Made by a program: the position numbers and the translations under genes. Below, piece after piece: positions 1 through 10,011 of a DNA stretch of 64,000 bases. The notes under the pieces were generated by a model. The model saw only the letters and a program-made list of their open reading frames with translations, was not told where the DNA came from and did not search any database. Each line of letters begins with the position of its first letter. Positions within the stretch are counted from its first letter, which is position 1. The stretch covers positions 6,067,320-6,131,319 of the forward strand of contig CM026424.1 of the NCBI GenBank assembly GCA_014871385.1. The letters are read 5' to 3'. This DNA is from Ceratodon purpureus. Its lineage: Eukaryota > Streptophyta > Bryopsida > Pseudoditrichales > Ditrichaceae.

Positions 1-47
1 TACCATCAATTGCTCCAGAACCCGACGACCCCTGCTGGATGGTGTCG

Positions 48-602
48 TCAGTGCGGAGCATGAGCTGGAGTAGTGCTAGCAGCACCGTTCTGCTCGCCCT
101 TCTCCTCGTGGGCGATGGCAGCCGGCTGCGACGACGCCCCTCCTCCGATCTCGATGCGGCGCGCCTCCAACTTCTTCTTCTTCTCCACCTTCGGCACCAC
201 CACCGTCAGCACGCCGCTGTCCACCTTCGCCGTGATGTGGTCCAGATCGGCACTCTCCGGGAGCCGGAACTTGCGCATGAAGCTCCCGCTGCTGCGCTCC
301 ACGCGGTGCCAGGTATCCGTCTTCTGCACCTCCTCCTTCTGCCGCTGCCCGCTGATGCTCAGCGTGCGCCCGTCCTCGATCTGCACCCGCACGTCCTCCT
401 TGCGCAGGCCCGGCAGGTCGGCCTTGAACACGTGCTCCGAGGGCGTCTCCTTCCAGTCCACGCTCGTGCTGGCCACGGCGCGCGCGTCGCGAGCGAACGA
501 GGTCGCGGGGGCGTTGTCGAAGAGCGTCACCATCGCCTCCAGGGGGTCGGCCACTGCGTCCCACATGTTGTTCCGGCGCCCGAAGAACGACGAGAGTGCC
601 AT
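48..602 (-). CDS. Class I small heat-shock protein, left copy
   Basis: Encodes 184 residues from the ATG at 602; an upstream frame start at 617 is TTG and was not used. Known role of the family: an ATP-independent cytosolic chaperone that forms oligomers and holds unfolding proteins during heat stress. Seen in sequence: a short N-terminal region starting MALSSFFGRR, an alpha-crystallin domain at about residues 45-140 (VDWKETPSEHVFKADLPGL, then GVLTVVVPK at 130-138), and the C-terminal IXI anchor as I150-E-I152. The tail after IXI (32 residues) is rather long for the class. No intron. The protein is identical to the right copy at 5801-6355. Heat induction is expected from the heat-shock elements at 894-964. 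High GC in the exon contrasts with the AT-rich flanks. Confidence 0.95.
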   Translation of the reverse strand: MALSSFFGRRNNMWDAVADPLEAMVTLFDNAPATSFARDARAVASTSVDWKETPSEHVFKADLPGLRKEDVRVQIEDGRTLSISGQRQKEEVQKTDTWHRVERSSGSFMRKFRLPESADLDHITAKVDSGVLTVVVPKVEKKKKLEARRIEIGGGASSQPAAIAHEEKGEQNGAASTTPAHAPH

Positions 603-848
603 TGTTCGCTGTGACAATAGATGTTTGTCAAATACTACAGCTCAGAATCAGGGACGATCGATACACCGACTCGAGTAGCTATATATGTAGTATGGATTCT
701 AGATAGTCTAATATATGTCAGATCAGTGTGAAGTTGCTCGATGAGAAATCTTGCGAGGTTGGCTTGCGAGAAATTGATAGCGCTCTCTACAGTGTCAGCG
801 ATGAATATTGCTTGCCTGAGATGATGGTGTCGACTGAGGCGAGTGTTG

Positions 849-964
849 TATTTATACGCAGGAGACTCGAATCCACTCGAAGGAGGTTCACGACTAGAAT
901 GTTCGCCGACCTTCGGTAAGTGGCGCCAACCTTCGGGAACCTTCTGGAGCCGTCTGGAGCCTTC
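849..964 (-). promoter_or_regulatory. Heat-shock promoter of left sHSP gene
   Basis: Mirror image of the right-copy promoter. It has a TATAAATA box at 849-856, a heat-shock element of the GAAnnTTC type at 894-904, and a perfect three-unit element (GAAggTTCccGAA) at 932-944, extended by imperfect units to about 964. The leader between the predicted start near 825 and the ATG at 602 is about 220 nt. Confidence 0.85.
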
Positions 965-1689
965 CGGACGGTGCTCCTGACTGTCGGAAGGGTGACTGAG
1001 GACTGGTTTCGTTTCCAGGCTCTAGACTGCTGCTGCAGAACCAGGTGACCTGATACGAGTGATAACACCGTGGCATCAGGATTCGCGTAAAGAGGTTCTG
1101 GGTGTGAGCGGGTTGCCTCGGGTGTCAACTCGTATTATTGTATTATTCGGGTAGATAATCCATTTGTATTGTTGTTGCATGAGAGAACTCATTATACACA
1201 ACAAAATCTCATAGTGCATGATGAGAGCTTTCATAACATGCTACAATTTTTTTAACGGGGCATATTTTTTATGTATCACAATTGACAAGTAATTTGGAAT
1301 TTTCAATAAAAAAGGGATTTGTCTTTTATATCAATCTCATCAAGTTCAATCAAGATCTAAATTATTTGCAAAAATTCAAGATAATCTAGATTATATATAG
1401 TCGTCAACCTTGATCTTGGCTCGTTTATAGCTCAGCCTTCTTGTACAACTTTTCTTTTGCTTTCTTTGGAACCCTCCATCTATATTTTGTTTTTGCTAGT
1501 TTGCCAATTTCATAACTTAATTGTGTTTATTTTAGTGTTTGATTTACTTATGCATTCCTACATGTGATATACTAAACTATTATTTGCATTATCATATTAT
1601 ATATGATCATGTATGGGTAAATTGTTATTTATATAAGTATTTAAAGTAGTATCATTTATATGATTTAAGGATATAATAGTCAAACTTAG

Positions 1690-1985
1690 AAGTTCTATAA
1701 ACTTTTGGAAGCTTTGATAGATTTCTCAGAAGTATTCATAGAGATTTGGAAGATTCTAGAGTCTTTTTATATCTATTTTAGTCTTCTAAAATCTTCCTAT
1801 GTAGTCGTTTTGAACCTTCAAAAACATCTTGAGCTTTCTCAAATCTTCTAGAACCTTTTCATAGTCTTCTTGAACCTTCTATACACTTTTAGAATTTTCT
1901 AATGTCTTTTTAAACCTTCCATATTCTTTTTGATCCTTTTGTATTCTTTAAAACTTTTCATAGTCTTTTATGAAATTCAAGCACT
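1690..1985. repeat. Degenerate ~20-bp tandem array resembling heat-shock elements, left arm
   Basis: Repeated units of about 20 bp follow the pattern TCTTCTAGAACCTTTTCATA. Several fit TTCnnGAAnnTTC: 1846-1858 nearly and 1867-1879 exactly, with a two-unit match at 1812-1819. The array lies about 1 kb upstream of the sHSP TATA box. The spacing and sequence are seen; heat-factor binding is inference. Confidence 0.5.
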
Positions 1986-2021
1986 TTATTTTTAAAAAAT
2001 GCTTAATTGCTTCAATTTCTA

Positions 2022-2825
2022 TTGTTTGTATTTTAGATGATATGTAAATATTTATATTAAAGAGCTTCAAAATTTTAGAGTTCTTAGAATTTTTTTCTTT
2101 ATCATAAACTAGTATCTTTTAATTTTTTTATCGAATATTTACTAAATAAAATTGGTAATAGTATATATATGTAAGAAGGGATGAGCTCTATAGGGAGTAC
2201 GGTAATCAAACAATGTAATTAAGAATGATGTAGCCAAACTTCTAATGTGGAAAATTACGTGGTGATTCTCCCAGCCTCCGTGACTCTGTTCAACGGGACT
2301 GTGGGCAATGGGCGGCTGGTTGGCTGCAACTGGTAGTGCGGCCGCAAAGTCCTCTACCTTGACATTGCTGTGCAACCTTCAAAACACGACACTGGTCGCC
2401 TCCCGTTCCCATGTAGATGCTCCAAACAACAAGCCACTCCCGGATTTCTGTATTTGGGAGACAAAGAATACAAAGAATACTTCTTGAATACAAAGGAGAA
2501 TTTGTTGTTAAGTCCCTACATCTAAAAGGTCCTAGATTGAAAAAGAATTGGAAGAATTGTGGAGGGAAGTGTTCAATTTGTAGAGCTCAGAGTTGGTGTA
2601 TTGAGCCTTTGTTGGCTTCATGCTAACAAAGCAAAAACAAAAAAAATTAAGAACAATAAAGAAATAGTGAAAAATAAATAATAATGAAAAATATAAAAAA
2701 ATAGAATAAAAAAATAGTTGAACAAATAGTAATGAGAAGATTAACAACAACAATAAACAACTTTCTTTAGAATAACAAAAACAATAAGGAAACAAAAAAA
2801 AGGTTTAAAGACAATACAAATAAGA
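2022..2825. other. Spacer of the inverted repeat, left part; no gene recognised
   Basis: Mostly AT-rich. A GC-richer patch at about 2260-2420 has short open frames on both strands but no family I recognise. 2640-2820 is A-rich simple sequence. Confidence 0.5.
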
Positions 2826-3676
2826 TTTAACCCCTAAAGGACAATCTGCCATATTTGGGCTTTTTTTGAATTTGGGCATGTACCTATGTATACAATTTAT
2901 ATCAGGATTTTCTGAAATTTTTATTGAAGGTGGGCCGTTCGGAGATCTTCGTGTGGATATTTTTATTTTTCAATTCCGTCATCGGGATCAAAAGTTATGA
3001 AGGTTTAAGTGTCAAACGCTGCTCGTTGGGCAGCTGCTGAATTTTTCTAAGCCACTGTGAATGTAGCAAATTCTGCCCAAAACTGCCCAAAATTGCCAAA
3101 ATCTGCCCAAAGACGAAACTTTGAAATTCCACCAAAAATTGAGATTTTTATATTTTTTTAAAATAAAAATATCTATGTATAGAGAAGGCAGTAGAGCATG
3201 TTCCCACCGTTCGGATTTTTAATCCAAATTTTTTTCATATGCTATTTTTATTGTCCAAAAACGGCCTTTGCTTGTGAATTTCAGTATACCACCTCATTTT
3301 TTTGGCAACTTTCCACAACGTTTTTGAATATAATTTTCTTGGTACAATTAGCTAACTCAGTCTTCTTTGACGTGCATCAAAACCACCAAAATCCATAATG
3401 CAAAAAAATGGTTTTTTGGGCCTTCAAAACTCTGCTGTCTCCTTTCTTTGCAGGGAAAAAAAACTTGTTTTTCTACTTTGAACATTAAGATCTTGCAATT
3501 GGTGAAGAATGAGTGTGTGAGATTTGGTGGACATGTAGACGTAGAAGTTAGCTACAAGATCTTACGCTTAGATGTACTAAAAACCACCCCAAGTTTGCAA
3601 AATCCACCTTGCTTTGAAGAGGGGCTGTTTTGAGGCAGTTTTGATGAAAAATACCCTCAGAACTTTAGGGGTTAAA
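2826..3676. mobile_element. Possible 851-bp terminal-inverted-repeat element in palindrome spacer
   Basis: The ends are TTTAACCCCTAAAG (2826-2839) and its exact reverse complement (3663-3676), 14 bp each. The interior has no convincing transposase frame; it contains short repeated phrases such as CTGCCCAAA at about 3070-3110. I found no clear target-site duplication. The same 15-bp end sequence recurs at 45556-45570, which favours a dispersed family over chance. It could instead be a decayed fragment of a larger element. Confidence 0.35.
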
Positions 3677-4381
3677 ATGTAAAGAAAACAATAATGAAAA
3701 CTGTATCAAAAAGAAAAAAAAGAATAGAGTAAATTCATCAAAAAATAATAATGAAATTAATGGTTTTTTTTATTGATTTTTTTATTATTCATGTGTTAAA
3801 CAATAACATTTTCCTAGGCCTCCTTACATCTCTTATGTCTATAAAAAGTTGCAAATGATACTTCTTTTTCTTTAAAATATAGAGCCTTAGACCAATCTAG
3901 TACAACGTGGGGACCATGAGTAGATTTTAGGACTTTCTTATACTCCTTTTTACCTACGAGCTTATTTTTCACCCTAGACCTACGCGTTATAACTTTTGGA
4001 TGCTCAAAAACTGTGCAAAAAAGAAATTTTTAAGAAATACCATCCACGTCCTAACAATGTCCTAACAATGCAAGTACACATTTTTTGAAAATCGCAAAGA
4101 GCATTGGAAACTGAGATTTATACATCTATAAGACATCCTTCTAAGCTTCTATAAGACATAATACTCATATGATGAAGAAGCTCAGTGAAATTGTGGAGAC
4201 ACGGGAGTAAGAGGTGGCAGGTTTAGTATTTGTGAATGAAAGATGACTCTTTGCTCGATGATAGAACTTAGAAGACATTCAAAAAACTTCCATATACCAA
4301 TTTTCATTTCAAAGGTTTCAATATTATATATCAATATTCCTACAAAAGTTTCAGACTTCCTTTGAAATCAATTAAAGCAAT
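3677..4381. other. Spacer of the inverted repeat, right part; no gene recognised
   Basis: AT-rich DNA with a small repeated phrase (TCTATAAGACAT near 4125 and 4147). No coding or RNA gene seen. Confidence 0.5.
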
Positions 4382-4417
4382 TAGAAATTGAAGCAATTAA
4401 GCATTTTTTAAAAATAA

Positions 4418-4713
4418 AGTGCTTGAATTTCATAAAAGACTATGAAAAGTCTTAAAGAATACAAAAGGATCAAAAAGAATATGGAAGGTTTAAAAAGACA
4501 TTAGAAAATTCTAAAAGTGTATAGAAGGTTCAAGAAGACTATGAAAAGGTTCTAGAAGATTTGAGAAAGCTCAAGATGTTTTTGAAGGTTCAAAACGACT
4601 ACATAGGAAGATTTTAGAAGACTAAAATAGATATAAAAAGACTCTAGAATCTTCCAAATCTCTATGAATACTTCTGAGAAATCTATCAAAGCTTCCAAAA
4701 GTTTATAGAACTT
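4418..4713. repeat. Degenerate ~20-bp tandem array resembling heat-shock elements, right arm
   Basis: Mirror copy of 1690-1985. The exact three-unit match lies at 4524-4536 and the near match at 4545-4557. It sits about 1 kb upstream of the right sHSP TATA box. Confidence 0.5.
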
Positions 4714-5438
4714 CTAAGTTTGACTATTATATCCTTAAATCATATAAATGATACTACTTTAAATACTTATATAAATAACAATTTACCCATACATGATCAT
4801 ATATAATATGATAATGCAAATAATAGTTTAGTATATCACATGTAGGAATGCATAAGTAAATCAAACACTAAAATAAACACAATTAAGTTATGAAATTGGC
4901 AAACTAGCAAAAACAAAATATAGATGGAGGGTTCCAAAGAAAGCAAAAGAAAAGTTGTACAAGAAGGCTGAGCTATAAACGAGCCAAGATCAAGGTTGAC
5001 GACTATATATAATCTAGATTATCTTGAATTTTTGCAAATAATTTAGATCTTGATTGAACTTGATGAGATTGATATAAAAGACAAATCCCTTTTTTATTGA
5101 AAATTCCAAATTACTTGTCAATTGTGATACATAAAAAATATGCCCCGTTAAAAAAATTGTAGCATGTTATGAAAGCTCTCATCATGCACTATGAGATTTT
5201 GTTGTGTATAATGAGTTCTCTCATGCAACAACAATACAAATGGATTATCTACCCGAATAATACAATAATACGAGTTGACACCCGAGGCAACCCGCTCACA
5301 CCCAGAACCTCTTTACGCGAATCCTGATGCCACGGTGTTATCACTCGTATCAGGTCACCTGGTTCTGCAGCAGCAGTCTAGAGCCTGGAAACGAAACCAG
5401 TCCTCAGTCACCCTTCCGACAGTCAGGAGCACCGTCCG

Positions 5439-5554
5439 GAAGGCTCCAGACGGCTCCAGAAGGTTCCCGAAGGTTGGCGCCACTTACCGAAGGTCGGCGA
5501 ACATTCTAGTCGTGAACCTCCTTCGAGTGGATTCGAGTCTCCTGCGTATAAATA
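5439..5554 (+). promoter_or_regulatory. Heat-shock promoter of right sHSP gene
   Basis: A run of GAA/TTC units begins near 5439 and includes the perfect element GAAggTTCccGAA at 5459-5471. A second element, GAAcaTTCtaG, is at 5499-5509, and a TATAAATA box is at 5547-5554. This order and spacing are typical of plant heat-shock genes. Transcription should start near 5580, leaving a leader of about 220 nt before the ATG at 5801. Confidence 0.88.
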
Positions 5555-5800
5555 CAACACTCGCCTCAGTCGACACCATCATCTCAGGCAAGCAATATTC
5601 ATCGCTGACACTGTAGAGAGCGCTATCAATTTCTCGCAAGCCAACCTCGCAAGATTTCTCATCGAGCAACTTCACACTGATCTGACATATATTAGACTAT
5701 CTAGAATCCATACTACATATATAGCTACTCGAGTCGGTGTATCGATCGTCCCTGATTCTGAGCTGTAGTATTTGACAAACATCTATTGTCACAGCGAACA

Positions 5801-6355
5801 ATGGCACTCTCGTCGTTCTTCGGGCGCCGGAACAACATGTGGGACGCAGTGGCCGACCCCCTGGAGGCGATGGTGACGCTCTTCGACAACGCCCCCGCGA
5901 CCTCGTTCGCTCGCGACGCGCGCGCCGTGGCCAGCACGAGCGTGGACTGGAAGGAGACGCCCTCGGAGCACGTGTTCAAGGCCGACCTGCCGGGCCTGCG
6001 CAAGGAGGACGTGCGGGTGCAGATCGAGGACGGGCGCACGCTGAGCATCAGCGGGCAGCGGCAGAAGGAGGAGGTGCAGAAGACGGATACCTGGCACCGC
6101 GTGGAGCGCAGCAGCGGGAGCTTCATGCGCAAGTTCCGGCTCCCGGAGAGTGCCGATCTGGACCACATCACGGCGAAGGTGGACAGCGGCGTGCTGACGG
6201 TGGTGGTGCCGAAGGTGGAGAAGAAGAAGAAGTTGGAGGCGCGCCGCATCGAGATCGGAGGAGGAGCGTCGTCGCAGCCGGCTGCCATCGCCCACGAGGA
6301 GAAGGGCGAGCAGAACGGTGCTGCTAGCACTACTCCAGCTCATGCTCCGCACTGA
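5801..6355 (+). CDS. Class I small heat-shock protein, right copy
   Basis: Encodes 184 residues, identical in protein sequence to the left copy; the only coding difference seen is a synonymous glycine codon at 6265. The ATG at 5801 is chosen because the upstream in-frame start at 5786 is TTG and the family begins MALS. The alpha-crystallin domain is at about residues 45-140, with the GVL motif at 130-132 and the IXI motif at 150-152. As in the family, it should act as a cytosolic holdase during heat. It is transcribed away from the palindrome centre, as is its twin, so the two upstream regions face each other across the spacer. No intron is visible. Confidence 0.95.
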   Translation: MALSSFFGRRNNMWDAVADPLEAMVTLFDNAPATSFARDARAVASTSVDWKETPSEHVFKADLPGLRKEDVRVQIEDGRTLSISGQRQKEEVQKTDTWHRVERSSGSFMRKFRLPESADLDHITAKVDSGVLTVVVPKVEKKKKLEARRIEIGGGASSQPAAIAHEEKGEQNGAASTTPAHAPH

Positions 6356-6402
6356 CGACACCATCCAGCAGGGGTCGTCGGGTTCTGGAGCAATTGATGG
6401 TA

Positions 6403-7358
6403 TTCACTGCATACCCATGCTGAAAACGAGTCAAGGAGCGTCGACGAGGAAACTATGCACTGCGACCTTGAATCTTGTTCAAATCATTCCAAACTTTCAC
6501 TTGATCGTGATAGGAGGATCACTCTGGACGTGGCCGCGAGCCATGGCACAGTTTTGCGCATTATAGGTGAACGTAGATGGCACAGACGAGCGTGATGTGA
6601 TATATTATTTCCGAGTTAGCGAGACTGCGGAGAAGCTGGGCATGAAGTGTGCCTGGACATATCAATGTACAATTTTGTATTTAACATTTCAGTATAATTC
6701 GAGCGCAGACCCAGTCTGTAATTTAGTGTTGAAATTCATCTTCCTCCGTGATCGATGTTCGACGGTTTTTTGCCATTTGAGTGGTGATCGATGTCTCGAT
6801 TTGAATCCTCACAAGAGTCATGCCATTCCTGAATGGAGTGGTTCAACGTCTAAACGAATATCTGAGTGGATGCTTTGAGGTGGGAGATGGAGGCCTTGCG
6901 ATTCACATTGCCTGCACTAGAACTGCAATTTGTCCAGATTCCCCCAGGTGGCTGAAAGCTGTAAGCTGTGCTGCAAGGTCCAGTTTCGAACGGTTATTCT
7001 TCTGTGATGATGATGCGCGTTTTGAGAGGGCTCGGTACAGTGTATGTCTTCAGGGCAACCGGCCTCAGGATTCAGTGATTCAGTGCTTCCCATGCCACTT
7101 GCTCACTCGGCCTGTACGGCTGCACTGACCTGCTGCCCGGACTCATTGAACCCGGCTCAGATCCATGGCAACCTGTGACCCCCAAGCTGGCATTAATTCC
7201 GGGCGGCAATGTGGGCGCACACTTAATTTCGTGAGCAATTTCGTGGCACCTCGCAGCGCCAAACGGCCTAGACTCTGTGATAGTTCGCTTCACGAGGCTT
7301 TGTAATAGACGAAAATATTCCGGTTTGGTTTTCAATTGGGTCCCTCCGGAGAGGGGGA
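6403..7358. other. Intergenic between sHSP and U2; no gene recognised
   Basis: The start probably holds the sHSP 3' untranslated region. Short open frames at 6567-6878 and 6820-7128 have no recognisable domain and I treat them as chance. Confidence 0.5.
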
Positions 7359-7551
7359 GGGCTGCGCCGGCCAAGGAGGAAGTGCCAGACCAAGGCGACG
7401 CTCGCGGGCCCGGGCAGCAAGCTGCCGGATGGAACCCGCACCCGAGAAAAATTAGATTAATATCATGAGGGACGATGTCCCTCGTATCAGATATTAAACT
7501 GATAAGAACAGATACTACACTTGATCTTAGCCAAAAGGCCGAGAAAGGTAT
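7359..7551 (-). ncRNA. U2: U2 spliceosomal snRNA
   Basis: The minus strand from 7551 begins ATACCTTTCTCGGCCTTTTG, the canonical U2 5' end. It continues with the branch-site recognition region containing GTAGTA and then the conserved stem IIa segment. A uridine-rich Sm-like site (AATTTTTC) follows at about 7445-7452. The 3' hairpins contain GGCAGCTTGCTGCC and CTGGCACTTCCTCC, which align with U2 stem-loops III and IV. Length is about 193 nt, as expected for U2. The 3' end is estimated from the last stem. U2 pairs with the intron branch site in the spliceosome. Confidence 0.96.
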
Positions 7552-7576
7552 GCCACTCCTACCGCACCCCACCCCT

Positions 7577-7621
7577 CTCATACTCCGGAGCCCACTCACC
7601 TTCCTCCCATCCTTATGGGCC
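7577..7621 (-). promoter_or_regulatory. U2 snRNA promoter elements
   Basis: On the minus strand a GAGTATG box lies about 30 bp upstream of the U2 start (near 7579-7585). A CCCATAA element lies about 62-68 bp upstream (7613-7619). Both resemble elements at the same distances in front of the two U1 genes. In plants, snRNA genes use a TATA box at about -30 and an upstream sequence element at about -70; this match is my inference. Confidence 0.55.
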
Positions 7622-8663
7622 AAGTCCCCGCCCTCCCTCATTCTTCCTGACTCTTACGGGACTAACGGCCTTCTTTCGTCTCACGCTCCCCGGACTCGCT
7701 TCCTCGCATTCAATACGAAACTTTGCTGCTGGTTTCTCATCGACAAGTGCGATACTTTCATGTGTGCAACGTCTTTCGGCCAGATCTTATCAAATTCTAG
7801 TTACGGAGGTGTGGATAGAGTGCACTTGGCTCATGCCTGGTGCATCTGCATGCAAACGGCGCCATAGCTCATGCTCAGACGCTTGAGAGTACTCAATTAT
7901 GTGATGCTGACGAAACTATTAAAACCCGTGGGCTATCGAACCGCCTGATCGCCGCAACACGCTGCATTGCACCGTCGAACGTTGGGCAATCTGCAGCTTC
8001 TAGAATCACAACATTCTGTGACTGGCACAAGCTAAGGATCAGGAATGGACACGTGTGATGCCAATTACTTCGTTTGATCCTAGAGCACCTCAAGCACCGC
8101 AATATCATTGATCTGGACATGCATTATCGGTAGCAGCAAGCTCACGTTGCCTTGAATGCACTGAGTCACCATGGGATTCATACGCCTCTCGCGATCTTAC
8201 CGCCCGGATATACTTTCACAGATTCGGGAAGTGGATGCGTTTGGAGGTGACACAGGGTGTGTACGAACTTCAAATTGAGAATGATCTGCCTCTGCTGGTT
8301 TCCATTTTCGGACAATTGCGAAGATTCGGAGCTGCCAGCTTCATCTGGACATACAGATGTAACAGCGCGTCCTGGGGCTTTTGGTCTGTTACTAAGTTGT
8401 CTTTGTTACGGATTTCCTGCTGGCTGTACTTTAATTGTACTGAGCTAATTGCTTTCGCTTGTGGTAGAAACAGGGGTAGGGATTCACGTCATTCGAAGGT
8501 TGGCTTTTAGGAAACTAGCAGAGTCAGCAGAATCGTGTTGCAAAGGTAGCAGCCGTCTGCGTCCAGACGCAAACGCAGGACCAAAGCTGTCGATCGCATG
8601 TCTGAATTTCTTTCGAACAGCCTACTGCAGTTCTTGGAGTATTTCGTTCCCGGAGCTCTCCAG
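7622..8663. other. Intergenic between U2 and U1; no gene recognised
   Basis: Moderate base composition and several short open frames, none with a recognisable product. Confidence 0.5.
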
Positions 8664-8679
8664 CTTTAACTTTCCATTG
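8664..8679 (-). terminator. snRNA 3' box of U1 copy 1
   Basis: On the minus strand, immediately after the terminal hairpin, the sequence CAATGGAAAGTTAAAG fits the plant snRNA 3'-end signal CA(N)3-10AGTNNAA exactly. Confidence 0.65.
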
Positions 8680-8838
8680 GAGGGGGCCGCGCGAACGCGA
8701 GCCCCCGCTGCCACAAATTGTGACGTGCATGCCCTCCGTGGAGAGATGCTACAGTCACCCGGCCCGAGGTGCAATGGGGCAGGCTCCTCTAGGCCATCCA
8801 CCTTCCGGATCCTGGATCGACCCCGCCCAGGTAAGTGA
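8680..8838 (-). ncRNA. U1: U1 spliceosomal snRNA, copy 1
   Basis: The minus strand carries ACTTACCTG near its 5' end, the sequence that pairs with 5' splice sites. It is followed by stem-loop 1, the U1A-type loop ATTGCAC in stem-loop 2, the Sm site AATTTGTGG (plus-strand 8711-8719), and a terminal stem-loop with the TTCGCG-type loop. Length of about 158 nt fits U1. The two bases before ACTTACC are TC where U1 usually has AT. The stem-loop 1 loop reads CAGGATCCGG, one base different from copy 2. A matched 3' box and upstream elements suggest a working gene. Confidence 0.93.
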
Positions 8839-8861
8839 AGAGCGCATCGCCTCGTGGGGAT

Positions 8862-8908
8862 CATGTACCCGCGCGTCCACACACCCAGCGTCTAAGGTAA
8901 TGGGGTAT
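8862..8908 (-). promoter_or_regulatory. U1 copy 1 promoter elements
   Basis: Two blocks are shared with copy 2 at identical distances. AGACGCTGGGTGT begins 43 bp upstream of the RNA start (8881-8893) and ATACCCCAT begins 62 bp upstream (8900-8908). The -30 position reads TACATG, a weaker TATA-like box than copy 2 has. Confidence 0.65.
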
Positions 8909-10011
8909 ACACGCAACATCCAAGCCCCGATCCACAACTAAAAGTAAATGGAAGCACAACTGCAAGCACTAACGATGATGGGAGCAAGCCCAGGGCAACG
9001 CGAACACACACAAACGAAATGTGGCTATGGAATCCCAGGTCTTCCATTGAAGTCCAGAGGTCTGGATTCCAATGTAATCAGTTTCGCCCATTGAACCAAA
9101 AGTGAACCAAGATTGGTTTTGGCATCATAGTACCATACTTCTGTTTAGCATAATTTGTTCGATAAACTAGGACTTCAGGGAAACACGATCGATTGAAGCA
9201 CCATATCATTCTAGACTACACATGGAGGCAGAAGTTCAAGGCTCAATAGTAACAGGAGCCCCAAAGCAACTCACAAGCAAGCCAGACCGTACGTGGTTGG
9301 GTGCATTGCATCCACAAGGACGACGCAGTGAATGATCTCGTACCAGAGATATGACAGTATCCTCACTGATGTACGATCGATTGCAGCGAATTCGACGGTA
9401 CCTACAACTTCACGGCAATGAGAAGGCTCCAAAGACTAAGTAAATTCCAACAAAAGTCGTACGCCAGAACTGCCGACATGACAAAATTCTGTAAGAATCA
9501 CAACCGGCATATAACCCGGAGAAGGACTTCTGAGCGTTGTGATGTGACGAAGCAGCGGAGAAAACCTTCCAAACAGATTCTGGGATTCCGGACAAGGCAC
9601 CTGCCCAAACACAGATACTTCAAATTTTCACAGCTCGACAGTTGAACGCACTTCCCAACACTTCCTCAGAGAAACAAAGCTTTCGAACCAGCGGGCAGGC
9701 TTCGGAGTCATATCTAGTCATTGTCAGCAATCGCTGCTGTGCCAGGCTCGTCCAAAGTCTTGGGGTCAGCTGAGAAGTGGAGAATGCATGCTATCGAGTT
9801 TATGGTTGCAGACGGTTCTCCTTGAGCGGCGCATCACAGACCGTCATTCCACTCTAAGACAAATCCAAATTTTGTGTTGTGTGAAGTGACTTTTAAGGGA
9901 AGCCTGAATCCGAACTTTCACTTGGGTTGAGGCCATTGTGTGGCACTCTCTGTGCACGCAGTCGTTCTGAAATCCTGTTCCTGATGGTTCCAGTTTAGGT
10001 GTTGATTTGGG
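8909..10011. other. Intergenic between U1 copies; no gene recognised
   Basis: Apart from the snRNA units themselves the two flanks do not look alike. Open frames at 9410-9645 have no recognisable domain. Confidence 0.5.

Larger units (their letters stand above)
1..2021. repeat. Left arm of large inverted repeat (sHSP palindrome)
   Basis: This arm is the reverse complement of 4382-6402. Paired positions always add to 6403, so there is no insertion or deletion along the arm. I found only two mismatches: position 138 against 6265 (synonymous in the sHSP gene) and 1952 against 4451. Pairing stops at 2022/4381. The left end is cut by the window edge, so the arm may be longer. It contains the whole minus-strand sHSP gene, its promoter and about 1 kb of AT-rich upstream DNA. 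Confidence 0.95.
4382..6402. repeat. Right arm of large inverted repeat (sHSP palindrome)
   Basis: Reverse complement of 1-2021 with two single-base differences noted and no gaps. It is separated from the left arm by a 2360-bp spacer that shows no inverted symmetry. It carries the plus-strand sHSP gene. The outer boundary at 6402 is set by the window edge on the other side, not by loss of pairing. Confidence 0.95.

Noticed and set aside
39-678. Three further open frames overlapping the sHSP gene
   Set aside because: GC-rich sHSP coding DNA leaves other frames open; only the alpha-crystallin frame has a known fold.
2831-2838. CCCTAAA motifs as interstitial telomere sequence
   Set aside because: Single copies only; a telomere remnant would have several in tandem. 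The inverted-end explanation fits better.
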